Source: Pontibacter burrus
GTDB lineage: Bacteria; Bacteroidota; Bacteroidia; Cytophagales; Hymenobacteraceae
Assembly (NCBI RefSeq): GCF_010686685.1
Contig: NZ_JAAGWD010000001.1
Span: 434,001 to 498,000, forward strand
Direction: 5' to 3'
Length of the DNA stretch: 64,000 nt
The notes beneath the pieces were generated by a model, which saw only the letters and a list, made by a program, of their open reading frames with translations, had not been told where the DNA came from and searched no databases. How positions within the stretch are numbered: position 1 is the first letter of the stretch; each line of letters begins with the position of its first letter. The translations under genes and the position numbers were made by a program. This document shows positions 1 to 11,600 of this stretch, in pieces.

Positions 1-3000
1 AATGTGATTTCGGCAGTAGCGGATATTAACACGCTGTACCAGTGGCACCTGCAGGACCCTGTTGATGACCGTGAACGTGAGCGTAACCGTCGCACGGAAG
101 TGGCGCAAGGTAACCGTAACCCCTATATCGACTATCCTGAACTGGTGGCAAAAGCCTGGGGTTTTGCTCCGGTAAACTGCTCACCTGCCACTCAGCTTAG
201 CAACCTAGCTGTTTCTCAAAAATCAACCTCATCGCTAACTATAAACTGGACGAACGGCTCCGGCGACAGGAGACTGATTGTGGTGCGCGAAGGCAGTGCT
301 GTAAACTTTACACCGGCAGGAACCTATACTGGTGTTAACGCAGACTTTAGCGCGGCAACGGACCAGGGCAATGGCCAGCGAATTGTTTATCATAACAGCG
401 GCAACAGCGTAACTATAACCGGCCTTAAGGCTAACACTACTTACTATGTGCAGGCGTTCGAAGCTTGCTCATCAGACAATGCATACAACACAACCAATGC
501 ACCAACTATAAGCGCAACCACTCCGGATTATGCCTGCACGGGCGTACCTGCACCTGTTACAGCACTTAGCTCTACAAATGTTACACAAAACGGTTTTACC
601 CTGAACTGGACCGACGGCTCCGGCGATGGCAGAATTGTTGTGATCCGTAAAGACGAAGCGCCTGCTTTTGTACCTCAGGCAGGTACAGTGTATAATGGTG
701 CTTCGGCAAACTATAGTTCGGCGGCAACTTTAGCAGATGGCAGCAAACTGATTTATAACGGAACAGGCAGCGGCGTAACAGTTACAGGCCTTCAGGCAGG
801 TAGCCTGTACTTTGTGCAGGTATTTGAGAGCTGCTCTAACGGCAACCAATACGAAACTACTGCAGTTCCGTCATTAGCTGTTACCACATCAGCAGCCAAT
901 AACCCGACACCTCCAACCGGCGATGGTGCCGTAATTGCAATCCAGGACTTTAATGGAACTGCAAACGATGGTTGGGTTGTAACATCTGGTTTCAGCAGCT
1001 CTGATGTAAATACAGGCGTGCCGAGTGGCCAGCGCCTGAGAACAGGTAAAAGTTTCCAGGTTGGCAATACAAGTACTTCAAAGGAAATAGAGTTTGCAGA
1101 AGTGAATGTCACTGGCAGACAGGATATCTACTTTGAGCTTTACAATTCTGCGATCTCTACAAACGCAACAAATGGTGTAGAAAGCTCTGACCATATAGAG
1201 GTGTATGTTGCACTTGATGGGGCAGCTTATTCTTCCAAACCTGATATCAGAATATCTGGAAGTGCTACAGATAACAACATTCGTTATGGCATGAATGGAA
1301 CGGCAACTATAACTACTGCTGCCGGCACGTCAGTCGAGAAAATCTTTACAGAAAAAGGCGACCTTCCGGCAGATAAAGCCCCGTCTATTCTGCGCGTAAC
1401 CATTCCAAACGGAACAAGCCTAGTGAAAGCCAAACTTATAGTGAAGGCAAACGGTAGCAATGAAGTTTGGAACGTAGATGACGTAGCTTTGTATGCAGCA
1501 GCTTCGGCCCCGGCAGATTGTGATGAGTTTGAACTGGAAGGCCATGCAGGCGAAGATAAAACGATCTCTGCTGACCAGACTGTAACTATAGGCGTTGCGG
1601 CGGAAACAGGTTACACTTATAGCTGGTCTCCGGCTGTTGGTTTATCTGATGCAACTATAGCTAGCCCAATCCTTACGCTAATCACGCCAGGTACTTATGT
1701 GTACACCGTTACGGCTACCAAAGAAAGCTGCTCATTTACCGACGAAGTAACGATTATAGTTGAAGCAGCGACAGTTGCTGCTCCGGTAGTAGCTGGTGCT
1801 ACTGTTTGCTCCGGCGCAACTGCAACTATAGAAGTAACTAACCCTGCTTCAGGTGTAACCTACAAGTGGTACGATGCCGAAACAAATGGCAGCCTGCTGC
1901 ATACAGGTGCCTCCTACACTACAACAGCGCTAACAGCCACTACTTCTTACTATTTGGAAGCTGTAAACACAAAAGGCGTTGCAAGTGCCCGTACAAAAGC
2001 GACCGTAACTATTAGCGGAGCAGCTCCGGCTGTTGCAACTATAGCCGGCCCAAAAGCTGCTTGTGCTGACGAAACAGTAACCTATACTGCTACAGCTGAG
2101 GAAGGCGTAACGAACTATATCTGGTCTGTACCAACCAACTGGACGATAGTAGCTGGTGCCGGCACTGCGCAAATAACTGTAACGACAGCCGGTAACTCAG
2201 GTGAAGTAAGCCTGAAAGTGGCTAACAACTGTGGCGAGAGCGAAATAGCTACGCATACTGTAACGATAGAAGCACCGGTTACCAACAATATCATCAGCGA
2301 GGCACAGGTAATTTGCATCGGGCAGCTTGCGCAAACTATAACGGGCTCTCTGCCTAAAGGCGGCAACGGCACTTATAGTTATGAGTGGCAAATCAGCACC
2401 GATGGTACCAACTTTATAGTTGCACCTGGTACAAACAATGGTCAGAACTATACACCGGGCAACCTTACCTCTGATGCTTACTTCCGCAGAGTTGTAACTT
2501 CCGGTTGCAGCGAAAAGCATATCAGTGATGCAGTGAAGATTACAGTATCTGCAACGCCTGCTGCGCCTGTGGTTTCTGCTGTTACTATCTGCTCTGGTCA
2601 ATCAGCAACTGTACAGGTTAGCAACTCCGAATCTACAGTAACCTATAGATGGTTTACCAGTGAAGCAGGATCCAGCCCGGTGCATGAAGGAGCAACCTTT
2701 GCTACAAATCCGCTAACAAGCAATACAGCTTACTATGTAGAAGCTGTGAATGCTACGGGGTGTGTGAGCGCAAGAACCAAAGTAACTATAGCTGTGAATG
2801 AGGTGCCGGCTAAACCAGTAATTACCCAAACCGGCAACCAGCTAACAGCAAGTGTAACCGGCCAGGCTTACGAATGGGCAAAAGACGGTGTAACGATAGC
2901 TGATGCTACCACCCAAACGATAATTATAGCCGAAGCCGGTAACTATACAGTGCGTGTGCAAGGTGCAAACAATTGTTATTCTGCAGCTTCGGATGTGTTC

Positions 3001-3285
3001 CAGGCCGTGCTACTGCCAACGGCTATAGAAGATGAGCTGGCAATGGGTGTTATAGTTGCTCCAAACCCAACTACGGGTAGGTTCAGTATCTCTACACAAG
3101 AGCCTTTACAGCAGGTAACTATAGTTGTTACCAACACGTTGGGTAAGGCAGTTTACCGCACTTCGGTACCGGCCTTGCAAAGCGAGCTGGAAGTAAACCT
3201 GAGCCACTTACCTTCAGGCTTATACCTGGTGCAGGTGCAGGCCAAAAAGCTACGTGTAGTGCGTAAAGTGCTGTTAACAAAATAA
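1..3285 (+). CDS. Secreted endonuclease I-type nuclease, C-terminal part, with Fn3/PKD-like domains and T9SS type A sorting domain (5' truncated by window)
   Basis: The frame is open from base 1, so the start lies outside the window; an in-frame GTG at 4 is not a credible start. The first ~55 codons carry the C-terminal signature of the endonuclease I family (WH, then DPVD, RNRR, and QGNRNPYIDYPELV with a final W). The catalytic His region must lie upstream. Then follow two fibronectin III-like domains (about residues 60-300, each with an NWT(N/D)GSGD segment), a jelly-roll-like segment (310-500), PKD and Ig-like modules (520-1010, including one PKD-like repeat of the type tandemly repeated in the gene at 8669), and a terminal ~75-residue type A sorting domain (APNPTTGRF to the end). 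The predicted role is extracellular nucleic-acid degradation after T9SS export. A strong terminator follows. Confidence 0.82.
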   Translation, partial: NVISAVADINTLYQWHLQDPVDDRERERNRRTEVAQGNRNPYIDYPELVAKAWGFAPVNCSPATQLSNLAVSQKSTSSLTINWTNGSGDRRLIVVREGSAVNFTPAGTYTGVNADFSAATDQGNGQRIVYHNSGNSVTITGLKANTTYYVQAFEACSSDNAYNTTNAPTISATTPDYACTGVPAPVTALSSTNVTQNGFTLNWTDGSGDGRIVVIRKDEAPAFVPQAGTVYNGASANYSSAATLADGSKLIYNGTGSGVTVTGLQAGSLYFVQVFESCSNGNQYETTAVPSLAVTTSAANNPTPPTGDGAVIAIQDFNGTANDGWVVTSGFSSSDVNTGVPSGQRLRTGKSFQVGNTSTSKEIEFAEVNVTGRQDIYFELYNSAISTNATNGVESSDHIEVYVALDGAAYSSKPDIRISGSATDNNIRYGMNGTATITTAAGTSVEKIFTEKGDLPADKAPSILRVTIPNGTSLVKAKLIVKANGSNEVWNVDDVALYAAASAPADCDEFELEGHAGEDKTISADQTVTIGVAAETGYTYSWSPAVGLSDATIASPILTLITPGTYVYTVTATKESCSFTDEVTIIVEAATVAAPVVAGATVCSGATATIEVTNPASGVTYKWYDAETNGSLLHTGASYTTTALTATTSYYLEAVNTKGVASARTKATVTISGAAPAVATIAGPKAACADETVTYTATAEEGVTNYIWSVPTNWTIVAGAGTAQITVTTAGNSGEVSLKVANNCGESEIATHTVTIEAPVTNNIISEAQVICIGQLAQTITGSLPKGGNGTYSYEWQISTDGTNFIVAPGTNNGQNYTPGNLTSDAYFRRVVTSGCSEKHISDAVKITVSATPAAPVVSAVTICSGQSATVQVSNSESTVTYRWFTSEAGSSPVHEGATFATNPLTSNTAYYVEAVNATGCVSARTKVTIAVNEVPAKPVITQTGNQLTASVTGQAYEWAKDGVTIADATTQTIIIAEAGNYTVRVQGANNCYSAASDVFQAVLLPTAIEDELAMGVIVAPNPTTGRFSISTQEPLQQVTIVVTNTLGKAVYRTSVPALQSELEVNLSHLPSGLYLVQVQAKKLRVVRKVLLTK

Positions 3286-3309
3286 CGGTATAAATTTATA
3301 CTTATCTGA

Positions 3310-3339
3310 GGCCCTGCAGCTAACCTGCAGGGCCTTTTT
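3310..3339 (+). terminator. Rho-independent terminator after the nuclease gene
   Basis: A perfect 10-bp stem (GGCCCTGCAG at 3310-3319, CTGCAGGGCC at 3325-3334) has a 5-base loop and is followed by five T. It lies 25 bases after the stop codon. Confidence 0.9.
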
Positions 3340-3632
3340 GCGTTTATATGCTTTAGTCCGTCAGGCGAACTATGCTTACCCCTGTTCTGACGAATTAAAA
3401 TGTAGATTGTACTAATAGCTGCCCTCTACCTGTTGTTGCTGAAACAAGGAAGGTAAATGCTGCTATATGCCTGTTAAAGGCAGCCAATGCAGTTTTGGGA
3501 AGCAACAAGCGTTGATAGTGTAAGAAGTCTGTATCTCAGTGCTCTGATCAGATTAGGTGCTTTAATAACCTGAAGATACAAGTCATTCAGTTTAATGGCT
3601 TTACTGGAAGTTCACCCTTTAAAAATGGCTTA
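3340..3632. other. Intergenic stretch before the 1200-aa adhesin
   Basis: After the terminator I see no credible ORF, RNA gene or long repeat here. It presumably holds the promoter of the adhesin gene at 3633; I could not identify a clear TAnnTTTG element. Confidence 0.4.
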
Positions 3633-6600
3633 ATGCGCTTACCTTTGTCAAAGATTATTCCCTGGCCTTTGCTGGTGCTATGCCTGGTGCTGTCGCAAGT
3701 GACATTTGCGCAAACACAGCCGTCGTGCCAGGTTGCAATTGAGTCAGACCGCTCTCCTTCGCTCTGCCAGGGCGAAACCATACAACTTCGTGCAGTATCC
3801 TCCGCTCAGCTCACCTCTTTCCAGTGGTTCCGTAACGGTATAGAGATAGCAGGAGCAACGGCAGCTACTTTCTCTACTAACCTCGATGGCTTTTACACAG
3901 TGCGCGTTACTGGTACAGCCTGCCAGGCCAATACATCCGGCCAGTTTGATGTAACGGTATCTCCGAGACCTGCTAGCCCAAGCTTTTTTGTTGATCCTGC
4001 CGGCACCCAATGTTCAGGAACAGCACTTACACTTAGTATTAACGCACCGCAGCCTGATATTTTCTATACATGGTTTTTTGGGGATGGCGCTACAGACAGA
4101 GGGCCTGAGGTGAAACATACTTACACAGAAAAAGGTGTTGGTTTCCGGAATTTTGATGCTAAAGTGATCGCCACCAACAAAGAAGGTTGCCAGTCAGACA
4201 CAGTAACGCAGGTAATTCGTGTGGCCCGTATGCCAGAAGCAGCCTTTGCCGATACATCAGGTTTCATAACCTGTTTGCCTGATACTGTTGAAGATGATGA
4301 GATAAAGGTATTTGCCTACATCGAGAACAAAACTATAGAGCCCTTTTTGTCCGATATCCGGACGTACATTGTAAACTGGGGAGATGGCGGCCCTGACCAA
4401 CTATACACACGAAGCGATTTCCCGATCAGCAACCCTGATCCTTATACAGAGGAAGGGGACTTTCCTATCTCGATCCGGGCACGAGCCAGCAATGGATGTG
4501 AGTTTGTGTTTGATACGGTTTATACTGTTAGCAGAGAACCCAAGGCGAACTTTGTGCTCAACAAACAACCTGCCTCCACGCCAAGCTCCTGTTTACCCAT
4601 TATAGTCTCCCTCGGCGATAGTTCTACAGGCAGCGGTCTCACCTATAAATGGACTATAGAACCCCAAACTGGCTTTACAGTAGAGCACGGAGGCTTCGAC
4701 CAGGATACCCTCTCGCTGTTATTTACAGAAAGCGGCATTTACCAGATTGAGCTTATAGTTGCCAACGGCTGCGACGACGACACCACTTCGCAATCGGTGG
4801 TGGTGGGCTGGCCGCAGGTACAGCTCCCCGGCGATACGGTTTCCTGCGGGCCAATCGAGTACAAATATAATATAGGAGCGCAGCCCGGTTTAGGTAACGT
4901 GTTTGTAGATCCTAACCTCGGCCGTATCCAAAAAGCCACCTGGACGATAAGAGGCCCTTCCGGCGCTCCCAGAACGCTGAGTGGGCAAAACCAAACTATA
5001 AAGTTTACAGAAATAGGGGTGCACGAAGTGTCGCTGGTGGTTGAGAACGAATGCGGCTCTTCTGAAGAATTGACAGGCACTACCCCCATTGTGCAGCGGA
5101 TAACCGTGCTTCCTATTCCGGAGTCGCCTATAGTGCAGGACCTGACCGTTTGTAATGGAGATGATGCCACAATAGAGCCGACTGGCGGCGGTGGCAACTA
5201 TAACTTTTACGACGAACAGGGCACGCTCCTGCTTACAGGGCCTAACTTTACAGTAACAGGTCTGACCCAAACCACCACGTTCCTCGTGGAAAGTATAGGC
5301 GAGCAAGATTGTCCGAGTGCCCGCGTGCCGGTAAAAGTAACTGTGGTTCCGCCATTAGCGAATAACATTATTCAGGGAGATCAGAGCTTATGCCAGGGCG
5401 ATGTGCCTGCCCCGCTTACCGGAAATGCACCTAGCGGTGGCACGGGCAGTGGCTATGTGTTTACCTGGCTCAGCAGTACATCGGGCCCTGATGCCGGCTT
5501 TGCGCCAGCGCCGGGTGTGAACAATAACGAAGACTATACACCACAGCCATTAACGCAGCGAACCTGGTTCCGCCGATTAGTAAGTGCCGCCAGCTGTACC
5601 CCCGATACAAGTAATGTGGTACTGGTAAACGCTGTACCAAAAATACAGAACAACACCATTTCAGAGGCGCAGGATATTTGCGAAGGACAGGTGCCGCAAC
5701 CACTGGTTGGCACCCGTGTAACTGGTGGTGATGGGTCTGGCTATACGTTTAAATGGCAGGTAAGCACCGAAGGCCCGGCAACAGGTTTTGTGGATGCGCC
5801 AGGTAATAACGCCGGAGAGAACTATAGTCCGGGCGTGCTCACGCAGCCTTCCTGGTTCCGAAGGGTAGTTACATCAGCTGGCTGTACGGTTATCTCTGAA
5901 GCAGTTATGATAGACATTGTGCCAGCACTGGACAATAACACCATTTCAGCAGCTCAGACTGTTTGCGCGGGTACTACTCCTGCTCCGCTCACCGGTTCTG
6001 CTCCAACGGGGGGCTCGGGTCCTTACACCTACTTATGGGAAAGTAGCATTACCGGACCTACTGCTGGTTTTGGCCCGGCTGCAGGCACTAACAACGGACA
6101 GAGCTACACACCAGGCAATCTACGCGTAAATACCTGGTTCCGCCGTACGGTTACCTCGCAGGGCTGCGAAGCCGATGTAAGCGAAGCCATCCTGATTACA
6201 GTTAACCAGGGCGTAGCCAACAATAGTATCAGCTCGCCACAAACAATATGTTCCGGCGATGTGCCGGCTGCCCTTACTGGTACAACCCCAATTGGCGGTA
6301 ATGGAACGTACACCTACCTGTGGCAAAGTAGCATTACAGGGCCGGATGCCGGCTTTGGCTCAGCGGCAGGTACTAACACAGGTCAGAACTATACACCGCA
6401 GGCGCTAACGCAAAACACTTGGTTCCGCAGAATAGTAGATTCCCAGGGCTGTAAAGCCATTTCAGAGCCTGTACTGATTACGGTAAACCCAAGACCGGCA
6501 CCGCCTATACTTACCGTGCGCGATGCTACAACCTGCCCTGGCGGTTCGGCAACTTTACGGGTGCAGAATGCCAATGGGGGCATTTACCAATGGTTTACAG

Positions 6601-7235
6601 ATGCTACCGGTGGTGAGCCAATTTTTGAAGGAGCTGAGTTCCGCACACCTAATCTGACAGGCCCGGTAACCTATTATGTGGAGGCCGTAAATGCCAATGG
6701 CTGCTCCAGTAGTACCCGTACTTCTGTTAATGTAACTATAGTTGACCCGGTAGCCGATGCCGGCGAAGATGCAACCATAATACAGGGGAATACAATTGAG
6801 CTGCGCGCCACCGGCGGTGATACCTATGTGTGGGAACCTGCCGAGAGCTTAAGCAACCCGAACGTAGCCAATCCGGTCGCACGCCCCAACGAAACCACGA
6901 CCTACCGTGTAACTGTAACTACCGAAGAAGGCTGTACAGCTACCGATGAAGTGACGATTACAGTTATTCCGGCTATAAAAGTGCCCAATGCCTTTACCCC
7001 AAACCGCGACAATGTGAACGAGGTCTGGGAGATAGAAAACATTGAGAATTACCCGGATGTGCGTGTGGAGGTATATAACCGATGGGGCAATATCGTGTTT
7101 ACCTCCAATGGATACGGCAAGCCGTGGGATGGCACCCTGAACGGCGAAGACCTGCCGGTAGCCACCTACTATTACATGATTTTCCTGAATAAGTCTGAGA
7201 AGCCGATTTCAGGCAATGTTACCATCATCCGTTAA
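3633..7235 (+). CDS. Large T9SS-exported adhesin with PKD/Ig-like repeats and type B (gliding-type) sorting domain
   Basis: This is a 1200-aa surface protein. An N-terminal signal peptide (about residues 1-26, ending TFAQ) supports the start at 3633, which directly follows an in-frame stop. Ig/PKD-like domains fill residues 30-570. Residues 577-951 are four direct repeats of ~94 aa, each starting NN(I/T/S)IS, containing an AP(L)TG segment, a GP(D/T)AGF segment and a WFRR motif. An Ig-like module and a PKD domain follow. The last ~85 residues are the CHU_C/type B sorting domain (VPNAFTPNRD, then VEVYNRWG, ending GNVTIIR). Proteins with this signal cross the outer membrane through T9SS and generally depend on a PorP/SprF protein, and one is encoded 2 bp downstream. 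The specific ligand is unknown. Confidence 0.85.
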   Translation: MRLPLSKIIPWPLLVLCLVLSQVTFAQTQPSCQVAIESDRSPSLCQGETIQLRAVSSAQLTSFQWFRNGIEIAGATAATFSTNLDGFYTVRVTGTACQANTSGQFDVTVSPRPASPSFFVDPAGTQCSGTALTLSINAPQPDIFYTWFFGDGATDRGPEVKHTYTEKGVGFRNFDAKVIATNKEGCQSDTVTQVIRVARMPEAAFADTSGFITCLPDTVEDDEIKVFAYIENKTIEPFLSDIRTYIVNWGDGGPDQLYTRSDFPISNPDPYTEEGDFPISIRARASNGCEFVFDTVYTVSREPKANFVLNKQPASTPSSCLPIIVSLGDSSTGSGLTYKWTIEPQTGFTVEHGGFDQDTLSLLFTESGIYQIELIVANGCDDDTTSQSVVVGWPQVQLPGDTVSCGPIEYKYNIGAQPGLGNVFVDPNLGRIQKATWTIRGPSGAPRTLSGQNQTIKFTEIGVHEVSLVVENECGSSEELTGTTPIVQRITVLPIPESPIVQDLTVCNGDDATIEPTGGGGNYNFYDEQGTLLLTGPNFTVTGLTQTTTFLVESIGEQDCPSARVPVKVTVVPPLANNIIQGDQSLCQGDVPAPLTGNAPSGGTGSGYVFTWLSSTSGPDAGFAPAPGVNNNEDYTPQPLTQRTWFRRLVSAASCTPDTSNVVLVNAVPKIQNNTISEAQDICEGQVPQPLVGTRVTGGDGSGYTFKWQVSTEGPATGFVDAPGNNAGENYSPGVLTQPSWFRRVVTSAGCTVISEAVMIDIVPALDNNTISAAQTVCAGTTPAPLTGSAPTGGSGPYTYLWESSITGPTAGFGPAAGTNNGQSYTPGNLRVNTWFRRTVTSQGCEADVSEAILITVNQGVANNSISSPQTICSGDVPAALTGTTPIGGNGTYTYLWQSSITGPDAGFGSAAGTNTGQNYTPQALTQNTWFRRIVDSQGCKAISEPVLITVNPRPAPPILTVRDATTCPGGSATLRVQNANGGIYQWFTDATGGEPIFEGAEFRTPNLTGPVTYYVEAVNANGCSSSTRTSVNVTIVDPVADAGEDATIIQGNTIELRATGGDTYVWEPAESLSNPNVANPVARPNETTTYRVTVTTEEGCTATDEVTITVIPAIKVPNAFTPNRDNVNEVWEIENIENYPDVRVEVYNRWGNIVFTSNGYGKPWDGTLNGEDLPVATYYYMIFLNKSEKPISGNVTIIR

Positions 7236-7237
7236 TT

Positions 7238-8203
7238 ATGAAAAAGCGATACCTATATCTGCCCTTTTTTCTGCTGCTGTTGTGTGCGACAACTATAGTT
7301 GCACAGCAGCGCCCGCAGTATAGCCAGTATATGCTCAACAACTATATACTAAACCCTGCCATTACCGGTATCGAAGACTATGCGGATATACGCGTGAGCA
7401 ACCGTCGGCAGTGGGTCGGTCTGGATGGTGCACCGGTTACCTATTATCTAACAGCTCATACGCCGCTCAATAAAGGTGCAGGCAGTACGCAATATCACCG
7501 GGCGCTGGCGCATCATGGTATAGGCGCTGTTTTCCATACTGATAAAACGGGTCCTTTACGCCGTACAGGAGTTTCCTTTTCGTATGCGTATCATTTGCCG
7601 CTAACCAATTCTATTAATGTCTCAGGTGGGGCTTCTGTAGGCATTATCCGTAATTCCATCAACACCAACGATCTGGAACTGGGTAACGGAAACGACCCGC
7701 TAATCGGCGGTGGCACAATTAATAACAGTATAGTTGACCTGAACCTGGGGCTCTGGCTCTATTCCCGAAATTTTTCGGTGGGTATAGCTGGTGCGCAACT
7801 GCTGGAAGATGCAGGCAGTTTTAGTGCTGCCGAAGAAGAGAAAGCTGCTATGAACCTGCAGCGGCATTATTTTGCTACAGCCAGTTACCGCTTCGAGCCT
7901 ACCAGCACACTGGATGTGATCCCGTCTGTGATGTGGAAGCTGGCAAGCCCAAGTCCGGCTTCGGTTGATGTGAGTTTGAGAACTATTTACGATGAACGCT
8001 TCTGGGTTGGTGCAGCTTATCGGCACAATGATGCCCTGGTAGGTATGGTTGGTATCTACGTAAGTCCAGTGCTGGATATTTCTTACTCTTACGATGCTAC
8101 CACCTCAAACCTGAACAAAGTGAGTGCCGGAACGCATGAAGTTGTAGTGGGTATAAAGCTATTGAACGACCGGCGTATACTCTGCCCACAATGGATATGG
8201 TAG
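7238..8203 (+). CDS. PorP/SprF-family outer-membrane protein, partner of the upstream adhesin
   Basis: A 321-aa protein with a signal peptide (residues 1-22) and the family's characteristic N-terminus (QYSQYMLNNYILNPAITG, then RRQWVGLDGAP) and beta-barrel-like alternating segments. Family members are outer-membrane proteins that assist secretion or anchoring of type B-sorted T9SS cargo such as SprB. The start codon is only 2 bp after the adhesin stop, so the two are almost certainly cotranscribed and functionally matched. A terminator follows the gene. Confidence 0.88.
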   Translation: MKKRYLYLPFFLLLLCATTIVAQQRPQYSQYMLNNYILNPAITGIEDYADIRVSNRRQWVGLDGAPVTYYLTAHTPLNKGAGSTQYHRALAHHGIGAVFHTDKTGPLRRTGVSFSYAYHLPLTNSINVSGGASVGIIRNSINTNDLELGNGNDPLIGGGTINNSIVDLNLGLWLYSRNFSVGIAGAQLLEDAGSFSAAEEEKAAMNLQRHYFATASYRFEPTSTLDVIPSVMWKLASPSPASVDVSLRTIYDERFWVGAAYRHNDALVGMVGIYVSPVLDISYSYDATTSNLNKVSAGTHEVVVGIKLLNDRRILCPQWIW

Positions 8204-8237
8204 AATATAATTATATTACAAATTGAAATTGTTACAG

Positions 8238-8263
8238 AAGTGCAGCCTTGCCTGCACTTTTTT
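8238..8263 (+). terminator. Rho-independent terminator after the adhesin-SprF operon
   Basis: An 8-bp stem (AAGTGCAG 8238-8245, CTGCACTT 8252-8259) with a 6-base loop is followed by a T run to 8263. Confidence 0.85.
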
Positions 8264-8668
8264 ATTATTCTATGTACTTGTTTACTTCCTGTCTTTATAT
8301 TACCCGCTCTTACAGAGTATTTTAGTCTACTGACATTTTAATAATATTCTTTATTGCGATAGAAGAAGCTATTTATAATTTTCTTATATTAGTATACATC
8401 TATGTGTGCTGTAGGTAAGGATACTGTAGGGCGATAGAATTTTAAATTTGCATTTATTTAATATAATTACACTCCAGAGAACTATATTAAAAAAATGAAT
8501 GTAACTTTCTGTGAATAAGTGCCTGAGGAATAAACCTGTTACCTGCTGCGAAGCAGATTCACGTTAGAATATACCTTTTACCAGCAAGTAACAATTATCA
8601 GGTGCTGTTAAAATACAATCTTACAACAAACTTAATCGGGTTATAGCAGAACCTATACTTTTAGCCAA
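8264..8668. promoter_or_regulatory. AT-rich leader of the giant adhesin gene with a possible Bacteroidota promoter
   Basis: This gene-free stretch of ~400 bases is clearly more AT-rich than its surroundings. TAAATTTG at 8443-8450 fits the Bacteroidota -7 consensus TAnnTTTG, but I see no good -33 TTG partner, and it would imply a ~210-base leader. No other structure is evident. Confidence 0.35.
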
Positions 8669-11600
8669 ATGGGAAGAGTTGTCAGGAAGGCATTACTGTT
8701 TACAGTTGCTTTCTTCAGCATTGTGGCCAATACATTGGCGCAGGGCCTGGACCTGGGCGCTGCTTCTGCATTTAACGTATTAGCCGACGAAAAGGTAACC
8801 AATAACGGAAGCACTATTGTACAGGGTAATGTAGGAGTAGGTACCGGTGCAGTTATATCAGGTTTTACGGCAGGCAGCATCAAAGGCAAAACGCATATAA
8901 ACAACGCCACTTCCCTGGGTGCGCTAAGCAGCCTTGCCACCATTTACCAGACCAACTTCCAGAAAAGCTTTACCAGAACACTTCCCAATACCCTGTCAGA
9001 CGAAGCACTGAACCCTGGCGTGTACCGCATAAACGGAAATGCAACTATAAGCGGCCCGCTTTTCCTGAACGGCAATTTTAATCCCAATGCAGTTTTTGTT
9101 TTCCAGGTTACCGGCGATCTGAAAGTAGATCAGAATGTTACGGTAGCCCTGATCAATGGCACCACCGTTAACAATGTATTGTGGGTGGTAGCTGGAAATG
9201 TGCAGGTAGGCGTTGGGGCTTACATAAAAGGCAATATAGTTTCGGATAAAAACATCACGCTTGGGGATGATGCTGCTATACTTGGCCGGGTGATGAGCCT
9301 GAAAGGTAGCGTGCAGATGAACAATAACATTGTATCGCAGCCAACAGACCTGAGCATCCAGAAAACAAAAGAATCAAATACAACAGAGCCCAAAAAATAT
9401 GCGGTAGGCGATACGGTAACTTTCAGGATCGAGATCCGAAACCTGGGGCCTGTGGATGATGAGATTGTAATGGTGCGCGATGTGTTGCCAGCCGGCCTGA
9501 GCTTTATGTCTGCCAATACCACAAAAGCGGGCAGCTCTTACGATCCTACCTTTGGTATTTGGGTGCTGGATGAGCTGAAAGTGGGTGAAGTGCAGGTGCT
9601 GAAAATTAAGGCCCGTGCTACTATGGCCGGCTATATCGTGAATACTGCTACCGTGGCGGGCTCTACAGTAGACGAAAACCTGACTAACAACAAATCGGAT
9701 GCAGACCTGTGCGTGGTGCTATCGGATGCAGGCGAGATACAAGGCCCGACGGCAATTTGTGCCGGCAGTACCAATACGTATAAAATCAAGCAGATTGCGG
9801 GTGCTACCTATACCTGGTCGGTTCCATCTGATTGGGTTATAACTGCGGGCAGCAGAAACTCATCCGAAATAACCGTACGGGTTGGGAATACTTCGGGTAC
9901 CATTTCGGTTACAGTAAACAATATTTGCGGTGCCAGCGCGCCAAGCAGACTTACAGTAGAGGTGGTAAAGGATGTGCCACCAAAACCAGGTCCCATCTCC
10001 GGTACGCTGGAGCTCTGCTCCAACAAAGCCACTACCTATAGTATAGCTCCTGTGCCGGGTGCAGTTGGTTACAAATGGACATTGCCCGTTGGCTGGACGA
10101 TGGTCAGCGACAACGGAACGTCTATAGTGGTAACCACTGATGGCGATGCTGGAACCAAGCGCCTGAGCGTTTCGGCATATAACCTGTGCGGCCCGGGCGA
10201 GCCAAGTGTACTGGATGTAACGCCTGTCCTTAAAGTTCCTGACACACCGGGCGCAATCAGCGGCCCGGCATCTGTGTGTTCTACAGTCGCATCAACCACT
10301 TATACTATAGCTAAAGTAAATAATGCCAGCAGCTATACCTGGGCCGTGCCAGCCGGCTGGACAATCCTGAGCGGGCAAGGTACTACTACTATCACTGTTA
10401 AGCCAACTGCACAGGCCGGCGAGATTACAGTTAAAGCTCTAAACGATTGCGGCGAAAGTACAGCTCAGAAATTAATAGTTACCCCGGTCGAGAATCCACC
10501 ACTAACGCCAGGCACTATAAAAGGTGCAGATGCTGTATGCGTTAGCTCTGCAGGAAATGAATATAGTATTGACCCGGTTCCAAATGCCAAAGGCTACACC
10601 TGGAGCGTGCCAGCCGGCTGGACTATAGTTTCTGGCCAGAACACGACTGCTATAACCGTTTCGGCAGGTACTGCGGGTGGTAAAATAATAGTAGTAGCAC
10701 TAAACGATTGCGGTTCCAATGGCAGCAGCTCTAAAGATGTCCTGATCACGGATGTGGTTCCTTCTGCACCGGCAGCGATTAAGGGCACGCCGTATGGCTG
10801 CTCTACCCAAACAGCAACATACACCATCGATCCGGTAGCGGGTGCCATCGGCTATAGTTGGAGTGTGCCGGCTGGCTGGACAATTGTCTCAGGCCAGAAC
10901 AGCACTTCTATCACGGTAAGAGTAGGCTCAGGTTCCGGTACCATTTCGGTAAAAGCCAAAGGCAGCTGCGGCGATGGTCTGGCCCGAACCCTGACCGTAC
11001 AGCCGCAAATTAACCTGCCTGCTGCGCCAGCTGCCATCACCGGTCCGGATGACATTTGCCAGGGCCAGGGCAGCTTAACCTATAGCGTGACGCCGGTGGC
11101 AGGCATCATTGCTTATAACTGGAGTGTACCAGCTGGCTGGACCATCACGTCCGGACAAGGCACAGCTACGATAAAAGTAACAGCGGGCACAACAGGCGGC
11201 ATCGTTTCAGTAACGGCTACCAACGACTGCGGCACCAGCCCGGCTCAGAGCAAAGTAGTGAAGGTATCGACCGAAGCGCCAGCTACGCCAGGGGCCATTA
11301 CGGGTGCCGGCACGGTGTGCGGAGGCGAGCAGAGCATCAGTTACAGCATTGCCCCGGTAGCCGGCGCGACCAGCTACGAGTGGAGCGCGCCGGGCTGGAC
11401 CATCATTTCCGGACAAGGATCTACAAGCATTACTGTTAAACCAGGAACTTCAGGTACAACTATAACGGTAACAGCTAAAAATGCCTGTGGTCTCGGAAGC
11501 AGCAACACCAAGCAGGTAGTGATAACCAACACACCGCCCCCTGCACCAACTGCTATAAAGGGTACACCTTACGGTTGCGCTACGCACACTGCCACTTATA

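Noticed and set aside
1..6. GTG at base 4 as the start of the first gene
   Set aside because: The frame is open to base 1, and the first codons are already in the middle of the endonuclease I domain.
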